DNA of 64,000 bases from a bacterium (GTDB lineage: Bacteria; Electryoneota; RPQS01), in the NCBI GenBank assembly GCA_016702305.1, contig JADJEH010000011.1, forward strand, positions 37,415 to 101,414. The letters are read 5' to 3'. How positions within the stretch are numbered: the stretch's first letter is position 1; each line of letters starts with the position of its first letter. Positions 5,219 to 12,872 of this stretch are shown piece after piece. Made by a program: the position numbers and the translations under genes. The notes beneath the pieces were generated by a model. The model worked only from the letters and a program-made list of their open reading frames with translations, was not told the DNA's origin and made no database searches.

Positions 5219-7504
5219 ATGACAGTAAATAACTCACCGCTAAAACGCATCGCCTTCATCGGCAACTACGCGCCGCGTCAATGTGGAATTGCGACGTTTA
5301 CGACCGACCTCTGCGAATCCGTGGCGAACACCTTTACAGATACAACGTACATCGCCATTCCCGTCAATGATACTGAGGCCGGCTATGCGTACCCGCCTCG
5401 AGTGCGGTTCGAACTTACCGAAAAAGACATAGACTCCTATCGCCGTGCCGCGGACTTCTTGAATATTAACAATGTTGACTTAGTTTGCTTGCAGCACGAA
5501 TACGGAATCTTCGGCGGACAAGTCGGCAGCCATATCCTGGCTTTGTTGCGCGAACTTCGCATGCCAATCGTCACGACGTTTCACACAATTCTGCAGCATC
5601 CCGACCCGGACCAGAAAAGAGTCTTGCAAGAAATTGCGACGCTGTCTGACAGGATTGTGGTCATGAGCGAACGCGGTCGGACCGACCTGCAGACGGTGTT
5701 TGGGGTTGCGCCGGAAGTGATTGACATGATCCCGCACGGCATACCGGACTTGCCATTTGTTGATCCGAGCTTCCATAAGGACGTGTTTGGAGTAGAAGGA
5801 AAAATCGTCCTGCTGAGCTTTGGTTTGCTTTCTGCGAACAAAGGACTCGAGAACGTCATCGCGGCGCTACCGGCAATTCTTGATCGCTTTCCAAATGTGG
5901 TGTACCTGATTCTCGGTGCAACGCACCCGCATGTCAAGCGGCGCGAGGGGGAATCGTATCGTCTATCCCTGCAACTCATGGCAGAAGAGAAGGGCGTTGA
6001 AGCACACGTCATGTTCTACAATCGCTTTGTCAGCTTGGATGAACTGATAGAATTCATTGGCGCCGCTGATATCTACATCACGCCCTACCTGAACGCCGCG
6101 CAGAGTACATCCGGTGTACTGGCCTATACGCTTGGCGCAGGCAAAGCCGTGGTTTCCACGCCGTATTGGTACGCTGAGGAGATGCTCGCCGACGAGCGCG
6201 GCGTGCTGATTCCGTTTCGCGACCCCGCCGCGCTGGCCGAACAGGTTATTGAACTCCTGGAGAATGAACCACGACGCCACTCCATGCGGAAGCGCGCGTA
6301 CATGTTTGGGCGAGAGATGATCTGGCCCGTAGTGGCGCGCAGCTATATGGCGACGTTTAAACGCGCACACTCGGAACGCCGGCATTCCATGTCTCCGGCG
6401 TTTATCGCCCGATCAGCGGACAAGCGGCCGAGCGAATTACCGCCGCTTAAACTCGACCATTTGCGGCACATGACAGACGAAACCGGCATGCTGCAGCACG
6501 CTGTCTTCACGGTGCCCAACTACCACGAAGGTTACACCACCGATGACAACGCGCGGGCGCTGATGGTTAGTACGTTGCTCGACGAAGTCGGCCGCGGTGA
6601 GGCTTTTGACCTTGCCTCACGCTATCTCTCGTTCGTGTGGTACGCGTTTAATCCTACGACCGGCCGCTTTCGGAATTTCATGAACTACCAGCGTACATGG
6701 CTGGAAGAGCATAGCGGGTCGGATGACAGTCACGGCCGCACGCTGCTTGCATTGGGGACGGTGTTAGGCCGTTTCAACACGCCGGCTCTGCATAGCATGG
6801 CAGGGTGGATGTTTGAGCAAGCACTGCCGGCGATCCACGAAACTTCAAGTCCGCGCGCCTGGGCGTTTGCAATCATCGGCATACACGAATATCTCCGCCG
6901 CTTTTCGGGCGACCGCAACGCAAGTCAGTTTCAAGATGAACTGGCGGCGCGGCTGCTGGAACTCTATCGCGCCAACTCAGGGGATGACTGGAAATGGTTT
7001 GAAGATGAGTTAACCTATTGCAACGCCGTTCTTCCGCACGCAATGCTGCTCTGCGGGCACACGATGGCAAACGACGAGCTCACTCGAATCGGAATTGAGT
7101 CATTGACGTGGTTGGCGGACTTGCAACGAGCCGAAGCCGGGACCGGTCACTTCGTGCCGATCGGGTCCAATGGTTTCTATCGGCGCGGCGGACATCGCGC
7201 CCGCTTTGATCAACAGCCTGTTGAAGCACAAGCCATGGTATCGGCATGCCTCGAGGCGCACCGTACAACGGGAGACAAGCGCTGGCGCAACGAAGCGCGC
7301 CGTGCATTCGAATGGTTTCTGGGACGCAACGACTTAAACTTGCAGATTTACGACCCGCTGACCGGCGGTTGTCGTGACGGTTTGCACGCAAATCGCCTGA
7401 ACGAAAATCAAGGAGCCGAGTCATCGTTGGCGTTTCTGCAAGCGCTGCTCGAGCTCCGCCTTGAAGAACACAGCTTGGAATCTAAAGAGGCGCGCAAATC
7501 ATGA
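5219..7504 (+). CDS. GT4 glycosyltransferase fused to a C-terminal helical (alpha/alpha-barrel-like) domain
   Basis: The N-terminal half (about 8-390) is a GT-B fold family-4 glycosyltransferase: NYAPRQCGIATFT at the N-terminal nucleotide-fold loop, QHEYGIFGG, the LSFGLLSANKGLENVI hinge and the C-terminal donor region with PYLNAAQSTSGVLAYTLGAG. The second half (about 410-750) is rich in Trp, Arg and aromatic helix motifs (FTVPNYHEGYTTDDNARAL, FEWFLGRNDLNLQIYDP) and resembles the (alpha/alpha)6 architecture of glycan-active enzymes; its exact role is unknown. The stop overlaps the next gene by ATGA, so the transferase and the GH130 enzyme are made together. Mannose is the likely sugar by association with GH130 (inference). 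The protein is 761 aa with no signal peptide, hence cytoplasmic. Confidence 0.85.
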   Translation: MTVNNSPLKRIAFIGNYAPRQCGIATFTTDLCESVANTFTDTTYIAIPVNDTEAGYAYPPRVRFELTEKDIDSYRRAADFLNINNVDLVCLQHEYGIFGGQVGSHILALLRELRMPIVTTFHTILQHPDPDQKRVLQEIATLSDRIVVMSERGRTDLQTVFGVAPEVIDMIPHGIPDLPFVDPSFHKDVFGVEGKIVLLSFGLLSANKGLENVIAALPAILDRFPNVVYLILGATHPHVKRREGESYRLSLQLMAEEKGVEAHVMFYNRFVSLDELIEFIGAADIYITPYLNAAQSTSGVLAYTLGAGKAVVSTPYWYAEEMLADERGVLIPFRDPAALAEQVIELLENEPRRHSMRKRAYMFGREMIWPVVARSYMATFKRAHSERRHSMSPAFIARSADKRPSELPPLKLDHLRHMTDETGMLQHAVFTVPNYHEGYTTDDNARALMVSTLLDEVGRGEAFDLASRYLSFVWYAFNPTTGRFRNFMNYQRTWLEEHSGSDDSHGRTLLALGTVLGRFNTPALHSMAGWMFEQALPAIHETSSPRAWAFAIIGIHEYLRRFSGDRNASQFQDELAARLLELYRANSGDDWKWFEDELTYCNAVLPHAMLLCGHTMANDELTRIGIESLTWLADLQRAEAGTGHFVPIGSNGFYRRGGHRARFDQQPVEAQAMVSACLEAHRTTGDKRWRNEARRAFEWFLGRNDLNLQIYDPLTGGCRDGLHANRLNENQGAESSLAFLQALLELRLEEHSLESKEARKS

Positions 7505-8463
7505 CGGAACGCTACTCGGATCTTTTTCAGCGAAGTAAGAGCAACCCGATCCTAACCGCGGACAATTGGCCATATCCTGTCAACAGCGTGTTCAATCCCG
7601 CCGCTGTCCTGTTGAAGGACGGAACGACGCTGCTCCTTTGTCGAGTGGAGGATCGGCGCGGTCATTCGCATTTCAGCGCGGCGCGCTCTGCGAACGGAGT
7701 GGACAACTGGGTCATTGACGCGACGCCGACGCTGGCAGCGGACCCGGAGCGATTTCCCGAGGAGCTATGGGGAATCGAAGATCCGCGCATTACGTATGTA
7801 CCTGAGCTGAACAAATACGCCATTGTCTACACAGCCTATAGTCGCGACGGGCCCGGCGTCGCGTTGGCGTTCACGGACGACTTTGTGACCTTTGAACGGT
7901 TGGGCGTAATCATGCCGCCCGAGGACAAAGACGCTGCACTCCTCCCACGCCGCATAGACGGTCAATGGGCAGTCATCCACCGTCCGGTAAGCGCGCCGCG
8001 CGCCCACATGTGGATTTCATACTCGCCAGACCTGCAGAACTGGGGCGGACACAAGCTGATGATGGAAGCCCGGCGCGGCGCGTGGTGGGATGCTAACAAA
8101 ATTGGCTTGTCGCCTCCACCGATTGAAACGCCACATGGCTGGCTCGTCATCTACCACGGTGTGCGACAGTCAGCGGCCGGTTGCATGTACCGCCTCGGGC
8201 TTGCGCTCTTTGACATCAACAAGCCGGAAGTGTGTCTGAGTCGCGGTGACGAGTGGATCTTTGGGCCGCAGGAACCATACGAACAGCACGGGGACGTGGG
8301 CAATGTGGTATTCCCGTGTGGCTACACCATCGCAGCGGACGGCGATAGTCTCAATCTCTACTACGGCGCCGCCGACACCAGTATTGCACTTGCCACCGGC
8401 AGCGTGAAGACGATGCTGAAGTGGCTGGAACGACAGTCTCAAAACCAAACTAACATCACATAG
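7501..8463 (+). CDS. GH130-family beta-mannoside phosphorylase/hydrolase
   Basis: The 320-residue product has the five-bladed propeller motifs of GH130: SVFNPAAVLLKDG (about 29-41), LLCRVEDRRGHSH, ELWGIEDPRIT (about 88-98), PPEDKDAALLPRR with the expected catalytic Asp in the KDA motif (Asp144), IHRPVSAPRAHMW, and GWLVIYHGV. GH130 enzymes act on beta-linked mannosides, by phosphorolysis in most characterised subfamilies and hydrolysis in some (known of the family). I cannot decide the subfamily or linkage from the sequence. It has no signal peptide and is coupled to the GT4 gene, which suggests an intracellular cycle that builds and mobilises a mannose-containing glycan. Confidence 0.87.
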   Translation: MTERYSDLFQRSKSNPILTADNWPYPVNSVFNPAAVLLKDGTTLLLCRVEDRRGHSHFSAARSANGVDNWVIDATPTLAADPERFPEELWGIEDPRITYVPELNKYAIVYTAYSRDGPGVALAFTDDFVTFERLGVIMPPEDKDAALLPRRIDGQWAVIHRPVSAPRAHMWISYSPDLQNWGGHKLMMEARRGAWWDANKIGLSPPPIETPHGWLVIYHGVRQSAAGCMYRLGLALFDINKPEVCLSRGDEWIFGPQEPYEQHGDVGNVVFPCGYTIAADGDSLNLYYGAADTSIALATGSVKTMLKWLERQSQNQTNIT

Positions 8464-8491
8464 TCCAATTGAAAGAAAAAGGGTAAAGACA

Positions 8492-9052
8492 ATGAGTAAG
8501 AACTTAGGCAAGAGTGTGGCTATTCTTGGGGTAAGCATCATGCTGCTTGCAATCGCTGCAACCGCTTCCGCCGAGAGCAACATCGGCTTCAAAGCAATTG
8601 GTCCACGTCTGGGCTTCGTTGATCCGGGCAACGACTTAGACGGTGCCGTAGAATTCGGCGCCGCAATGGAATTCGGCGAATTTGTTCGCCAACTGCATTG
8701 GAACGGCTCCTTGAGCTTCTGGTCCACTGGGCGCGAGTATCGTTACTTCAACGACCGGTACGACTGGACATTGCGCGACATAATCGTGCGCACAGGCGTG
8801 GACTATCACTTCATTGAAGGTGATTGGGAGCCCTATGCGGGCGGTGGTCTTGGTCTGCACTTCTACTCGTGGGACTACAGCAACGCGCCCAACTATAGCA
8901 ACTCTGATGACAACAAACTTGGACTCTACGTAGACGGCGGTGTTGAGCATCAAATCGCGGAGCGCTGGACCGGACAACTGCAAGTGCAGCTTGATTTCGC
9001 GGACCCGGATCAAACGGCGCTCATGTTTAATCTGCTCTACGTCTTGAAATAG
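8492..9052 (+). CDS. Outer-membrane beta-barrel protein, about 19 kDa
   Basis: A signal peptide ends at ASA (residue 27). The mature part alternates hydrophobic and polar residues with many Gly, Tyr, Trp and Asp (GVDYHFIEGDWEPYAGGGLG, FADPDQTALMFNLLYVL) as in eight-stranded OmpA/OmpX-type barrels. The final residues form a beta strand with hydrophobic alternate positions. AAGGG lies upstream of the ATG, 28 bases after the GH130 gene, and the gene is probably transcribed with it. The specific function (porin, adhesin or structural) cannot be told. Confidence 0.75.
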   Translation: MSKNLGKSVAILGVSIMLLAIAATASAESNIGFKAIGPRLGFVDPGNDLDGAVEFGAAMEFGEFVRQLHWNGSLSFWSTGREYRYFNDRYDWTLRDIIVRTGVDYHFIEGDWEPYAGGGLGLHFYSWDYSNAPNYSNSDDNKLGLYVDGGVEHQIAERWTGQLQVQLDFADPDQTALMFNLLYVLK

Positions 9053-9091
9053 ACCAGTGGAATCGCAATGCATACCCCAAAGGAATCCAAC

Positions 9092-9238
9092 ATGATTTGG
9101 ACAATCGTCGTCGTGCTGCTGGTGCTTTGGCTGCTCGGGTTTGTAGTCTACCCGGTCGGCAGCTTGATCCACATTCTGCTGGTCATCGCCCTCATAGTAT
9201 TCATCGTGCGGATGGTACAGGGCAAACGGCTAACCTGA
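9092..9238 (+). CDS. lmo0937/DUF5670-family 48-aa membrane protein
   Basis: The protein is almost entirely hydrophobic: helix 1 (about 3-20), a short PVGSLIH turn, helix 2 (about 25-40), and a basic end, RMVQGKRLT. This two-helix plan with a Gly-Ser-Leu-Ile-His turn is that of the very small lmo0937-type membrane proteins widespread in bacteria, whose function is unknown (known of the family). AAAGGA lies 7 bases before the ATG. In many genomes such genes lie beside CsbD-like and other stress genes, and here the CsbD-like gene is 8 kb to the left. Confidence 0.75.
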   Translation: MIWTIVVVLLVLWLLGFVVYPVGSLIHILLVIALIVFIVRMVQGKRLT

Positions 9239-9331
9239 TTTTCGCGCAGGCAGCCGCCGACACGCACAGCATGGAAACATTTTCGACCGTAACATATGGG
9301 TACCATACCCAAGTCCAGAAAGGATCTAACA

Positions 9332-9607
9332 ATGGTTAATATTTATGCGGGTAACCTGTCATTTGACATGACGGAATCTGACCTGAGAAACATGTTTGAA
9401 GCGCATGGCAAGGTAGATCGCGCGAGCCTCGTCAAAGACCGCGCTAGCGGCGACAGCAAGGGCTTCGGTTTTGTCGAAATGCCCAATGACGCTGAAGCTA
9501 AGGTGGCCATCGCCGCTCTGAACGACATGAACACGCAAGGACGCAAGATGACGGTCAATGAAGCAAAGCCGAAGGGCGATCGCGGCTCAAGCCACGACCG
9601 CTACTAA
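9332..9607 (+). CDS. Single-RRM RNA-binding protein
   Basis: The 91-residue product is one RNA-recognition motif: RNP2 IYAGNL (residues 4-9) and RNP1 KGFGFVEM (43-50), both with the RNA-stacking aromatic residues present, followed by a short basic and Gly/Ser tail (KPKGDRGSSHDRY). Such glycine-tailed RRM proteins of cyanobacteria and other bacteria are often cold- or stress-induced (known of the family). The ATG chosen has AAAGGA 9 bases upstream; an earlier in-frame ATG at 9296 has none. A strong hairpin lies 23 bases after the stop. Confidence 0.88.
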   Translation: MVNIYAGNLSFDMTESDLRNMFEAHGKVDRASLVKDRASGDSKGFGFVEMPNDAEAKVAIAALNDMNTQGRKMTVNEAKPKGDRGSSHDRY

Positions 9608-9630
9608 AGCTTCGCAGACAGCATGGACAT

Positions 9631-9653
9631 GGGGCGAACGCGTTGTTCGCCCC
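9631..9653 (+). terminator. Hairpin after the RRM gene
   Basis: GGGGCGAAC and GTTCGCCCC pair perfectly (9 bp, 5-base loop GCGTT). No T-run follows (TTGCGTT), so it may be a weak terminator or an mRNA 3'-end stabiliser. Confidence 0.6.
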
Positions 9654-9707
9654 TTGCGTTACCGGCTTTCGTGTGGTGAGGGCAGGTCCAACATAACGGA
9701 GTGCAGA

Positions 9708-10010
9708 ATGGCAAATACAACGATGATAGAATTCACGGAAGCCAAGAGAATTGGTGACCTTCTCGGCGTGGACTGGAACATGTTCCCGGTCGAGGAATTT
9801 CGCATGGGTTTAGACGTCGAGCTTGAGCACGGTGCGCGCGATCCGCAGACGGATGTAACCCATGATGATCCGCTGCAGACTGGTCGTATCGCTTGGGCGC
9901 ACTTGAAGGAGTTTCCGGACTACTACACGCGCCTGAAGAAAATGGAGAAGGAAGCCGAGAAATTCTGGGCGGCAGAAACTGACATGCGGCAGCGGCGGCC
10001 GATCCGGTAA
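9708..10010 (+). CDS. DUF5661-family protein, 100 aa
   Basis: The sequence follows the DUF5661 pattern: an N-terminal FTEAKRIGDLLGVDWNMFPV, then FRMGLDVELEHGARDPQTDV, DDPLQTGRIAWAHLKEFPDY and YTRLKKMEKEAE. The family is small, soluble and of unknown function. The ELEHG and HLKEFPDYY stretches are its usual hallmark and contain conserved His and acidic residues that could bind a metal (inference). A longer open frame starting at 9558 overlaps the RRM gene and the hairpin and is rejected. CGGAG lies 6 bases before the chosen ATG. Confidence 0.75.
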   Translation: MANTTMIEFTEAKRIGDLLGVDWNMFPVEEFRMGLDVELEHGARDPQTDVTHDDPLQTGRIAWAHLKEFPDYYTRLKKMEKEAEKFWAAETDMRQRRPIR

Positions 10011-10158
10011 GCTGCCGGTCAGTATGGGTGCGCAGTCCACTGGTGTCACACAGATAAGAAGCAAGCACGTCGGAACAGTCCAATGGGCTTCATGTCTTCC
10101 TGAACCACCAACAATTCAAATCACCCTCTTTCTATTGCACATGATCCTGATCGGCCAA

Positions 10159-10641
10159 CTATGCGTTGGGAAGGGCGATCATATCTTGCAAAGGTAACAG
10201 CACATCATCCGCTGTGATCGGTCAGGCGACAGGCAAGTCCAAGCACTCCCGCGTATACTCATTCCAGTATGGTCAATACTCGCAACGGCCTGCCGTTGGC
10301 CTTTTGTCACGAACGTAGCGTCTGTGATTGACACACCAACAAGTCAACCGGATCAGCGCGGTGACGATGCGATAGCCATCGGGCCATATTGACACGCTAA
10401 TGAACATTCACCAGCAATGCCAGTTCGGTATCGTCGAATCGCCGCACAGGTACCCATCGTCGATTGGTGCCGTGCGAATTCGTCGTCAACCCCAAGTGCT
10501 CCCGCCGCCAGTGGTAATACGTGTTTACCGAAACCCCAGCTTCCGGCACACTTCACGCACCGCCATCTCGTTCCCGATCTCGACCTCCGCTTCGCGAAGT
10601 ATCGGCATCGTCTGCTTCGGACGGTACTTATCTCTGTCCAT
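10159..10641 (-). mobile_element. Eroded IS3-family insertion sequence (orfA and orfB remnants)
   Basis: Reading the minus strand from 10641, the orfA-type start is MDRDKYRPKQTMPILREAEV and EVCRKLG. After a one-base loss in a G run it continues as VSVNTYYHWRREHLGL, the helix-turn-helix region of IS3 OrfA. The next pieces are OrfB fragments in changing frames: VPVRRFDDTELALLVNV, then DGYRIVTALIR (the HTH_21 region), then NGRPLRVLTIL and EYTRECLDLPVA (the start of the DDE integrase core). There are at least two internal deletions and several frameshifts, so it cannot be active. Terminal inverted repeats were not found. The flanks (10011-10158 and 10642-10723) show nothing else. Confidence 0.7.
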
Positions 10642-10723
10642 TCAGGCCTTTGTACCTTCCGAATGTGCTGCCAATCACTAACTTCCAAAGTGGTACAGTC
10701 TTCAGGGCTAGCTCAACGATAGA

Positions 10724-10750
10724 AGCCCCCGCGAGAGAATCGCGGGGGCT
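10724..10750 (-). terminator. Terminator of the haem-sensor gene
   Basis: AGCCCCCGCGA and TCGCGGGGGCT form a perfect 11-bp stem with a 5-base loop. It lies 24 bases beyond the stop of the minus-strand chemoreceptor gene and is flanked by short T-rich sequence on both sides, so it may stop transcription in both directions. Confidence 0.75.
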
Positions 10751-10773
10751 TTCATTCTGACAATCAAACTAGT

Positions 10774-12186
10774 TTAACGGCCGTGTATCAGATGGACCAG
10801 GTCGCGCACGCTTGTCCGCAGTGATTCTGATTGTGCCGATAACTCCTCTGCAGCAGCTGCAGTTCGTTCACTTGATGATGAGTTAGAGGAGGAAGCTGAC
10901 TTGATCGTGGCCATTGAACTGTTGACTACATCAATGTCGCGATGCTGGGACTCAGCTGCTTCTGCGATATCGTTGACTAGGCTATTGATCTCCTCCGCAG
11001 ACATCTTGACTTCAGACAGGGCGTCACGCAGCGCCAAGACAACTCCTGATCCCGCTTCCACGCTGGCTACGGTGCTCTGAATCAGATCAGCGGTATTCTT
11101 TGCGGATTCAGCGCTTCGTCGTGCCAAGTTGCGCACCTCTTCGGCGACTACGGCGAAGCCTTTGCCTGCTTCGCCTGCTCGCGCTGCTTCCACCGCCGCG
11201 TTCAGGGCGAGCAAGTTCGTTTGAAACGCGATTTCGTCAATGGTCCGGACAATTGCGGAAGTCTGCCGTGACGCCTCACGAATTTGCTGCATGGATGTTT
11301 CCATGCTCTCGGCGCGCTCAGTGGCAAGCCGAGTCTTCGACATGGACTTTTCAACCAATTCTCGAGCCATCTCGGCGTGCCGAGCATTTTCCGACGTTCT
11401 GTTGCTGAGCTGGGTCACGGCCTCTGAAGTCTCCTTAAGCCCAGTGTCTTCGTCATGTGATGCCGCTGCCAAAGATTGGCTCGCGCCCGAGAGTTCATTT
11501 GCTGCCGCTGTAATCTGATCCGACCCCTCGTTTAAGCTCATCGTGATTAGTTCCGCCGGCCGATTGATGGAAACTGTCACAACCCTGAAGTACACGAGGC
11601 TCATCAGGCAGAGTGAAATAAATCCGATCCCACACAATGTAAGAATACCGTTCAGTCGCATTTTAGCCAATGCTGCTTGCTTAGGGTCCAATGACTGGCG
11701 GATCTCAATGGCACCGTGAATCGGTTTGCCGCCTACCTTTTGATTGGAAGTATGGCAGTCGAGACAGCTTTTTTCAAGATGAATCGGCCGAAAATAGCAG
11801 AGATGGCCGTCTTCATCATCGATTTCGACATGCTCGGCCAAGTTGTTCGCCACGATGCGCTGCAAAATTTCGCTTTGCTTGGCATTGGCTTTGTTTTCCT
11901 TGTTCTCCGGTTCCGCGACAGGAGTCATAAATTGATAACCTCCTTCGCTAGCCATTTTGCGTGCCATCGCCCAGTGATCATCCGCACTGGCGTTTTCGGC
12001 CAGCATGGCGTTGGCTGCTTCAGTCGCAACACAAATCGCCCGCGCTTTGTCCACATACATAGCGCGCAGTTGACTTGATGACTGAAAGTAATAGACTGAA
12101 AACAGTATTAACATCAAAGAACATGTCAACGTCAAACCGATGACGACAATCTTGGTACGGTGTGACAATACTCCAAACCCCAGCAT
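10774..12186 (-). CDS. Methyl-accepting sensor with a DUF3365-type c-haem periplasmic domain
   Basis: The start is the ATG at 12186, which has AAAAGGAG with ideal spacing; the ATG at 12213 is less likely. TM1 lies at about 13-34 and TM2 at about 179-201. The periplasmic domain between them carries CLDCH (about 141-145), a c-type haem attachment motif, as in DUF3365/Tll0287-like sensors. No clear HAMP domain follows TM2; the protein runs straight into the MCP signalling coiled coil with the standard tip (EIAFQTNLLALNAAVEAARA). It should sense redox state or a haem ligand and signal to CheA/CheW-type partners, which are not in the window. At 470 aa it is complete. A strong terminator follows. 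Confidence 0.88.
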   Translation of the reverse strand: MLGFGVLSHRTKIVVIGLTLTCSLMLILFSVYYFQSSSQLRAMYVDKARAICVATEAANAMLAENASADDHWAMARKMASEGGYQFMTPVAEPENKENKANAKQSEILQRIVANNLAEHVEIDDEDGHLCYFRPIHLEKSCLDCHTSNQKVGGKPIHGAIEIRQSLDPKQAALAKMRLNGILTLCGIGFISLCLMSLVYFRVVTVSINRPAELITMSLNEGSDQITAAANELSGASQSLAAASHDEDTGLKETSEAVTQLSNRTSENARHAEMARELVEKSMSKTRLATERAESMETSMQQIREASRQTSAIVRTIDEIAFQTNLLALNAAVEAARAGEAGKGFAVVAEEVRNLARRSAESAKNTADLIQSTVASVEAGSGVVLALRDALSEVKMSAEEINSLVNDIAEAAESQHRDIDVVNSSMATIKSASSSNSSSSERTAAAAEELSAQSESLRTSVRDLVHLIHGR

Positions 12187-12247
12187 TGTGTACTCCTTTT
12201 CATGAACATTCACGGCTTGTTCACTCCTTTGGCAACTCGCGTGCCGA

Positions 12248-12370
12248 CTATCGCATGAGTATCCGCCGAAGTTCTCGAATCTCGCTTTTGGAAAAAGTGT
12301 TCATAATTTGCCCAGAAACGTCGCGAAGTAAGCATGACCCGAGTGCTTCACCAGTAGTTGTTGTGGACAT
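12248..12370 (-). CDS. Possible 40-aa protein upstream of the haem sensor
   Basis: The frame encodes MSTTTTGEALGSCLLRDVSG, then QIMNTFSKSEIRELRRILMR and a stop. AAGGGA lies about 8 bases before the ATG, and the gene ends 61 bases before the chemoreceptor start on the same strand. The C-terminal half looks like an amphipathic basic helix. There is no homologue I can name, and the size allows chance occurrence. Confidence 0.35.
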   Translation of the reverse strand: MSTTTTGEALGSCLLRDVSGQIMNTFSKSEIRELRRILMR

Positions 12371-12872
12371 TCTTTCCCTTTCATGCTCCAAGGAAGACAC
12401 AGTATTTTCCGCATTTCACAAACACAAATATCTGCTTGATCAGGCAGGCATTGGATTTGAATAGGGTCGTCAATGCTCAAGCGCGGTTAAAAAGAACCGC
12501 TGGCTAAAAGTATTTCCCTCGGTGTCATCGTGTGTTGGCGGCCATTTCGTGCCGCGCTAACCGTTGTTGCCGAAGAATCAGTCTGGGGCGATCAGGTCGT
12601 CATATGGCCGGGTCCGGGCATTCCACAATTGCTCCCCGTTGGCACCGCGCAGCACATTGCGCCCGAAGCGTTTTACAGCCTGGATTGCTGGCGAGTCAGC
12701 AAGGCGACGGGCGAGTGCGGGGCCGCCGAACTGCAATCCGCTAATATACTGATTTCTATAGAGTTCGATATGGCCCGGCGGTGCCGCGCTCACCGGTGAG
12801 CAATAAATCCCAAGAAGCGATATATTCTATGTTAAACAAGCAGAGCGTCACGTCACGAACCACAAGAGAGTA
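12371..12872. other. About 500 bases without a supported gene
   Basis: This is the divergent spacer between the haem-sensor region and ettA. It holds a short inverted repeat, GCGGTT-N6-AACCGC, at 12483-12500. A 71-codon minus-strand frame at 12578-12793 has no ribosome site or recognised domain. Promoters for both flanks must lie here, but no convincing -35/-10 pair stands out. Confidence 0.5.

Noticed and set aside
12483..12500. GCGGTT-N6-AACCGC inverted repeat as a terminator
   Set aside because: Short stem, no T-run, not placed after any gene end; too weak to call.
12578..12793. 71-codon minus-strand frame in the spacer before ettA
   Set aside because: No ribosome site, no neighbour in frame and no convincing family; kept only as an empty spacer.
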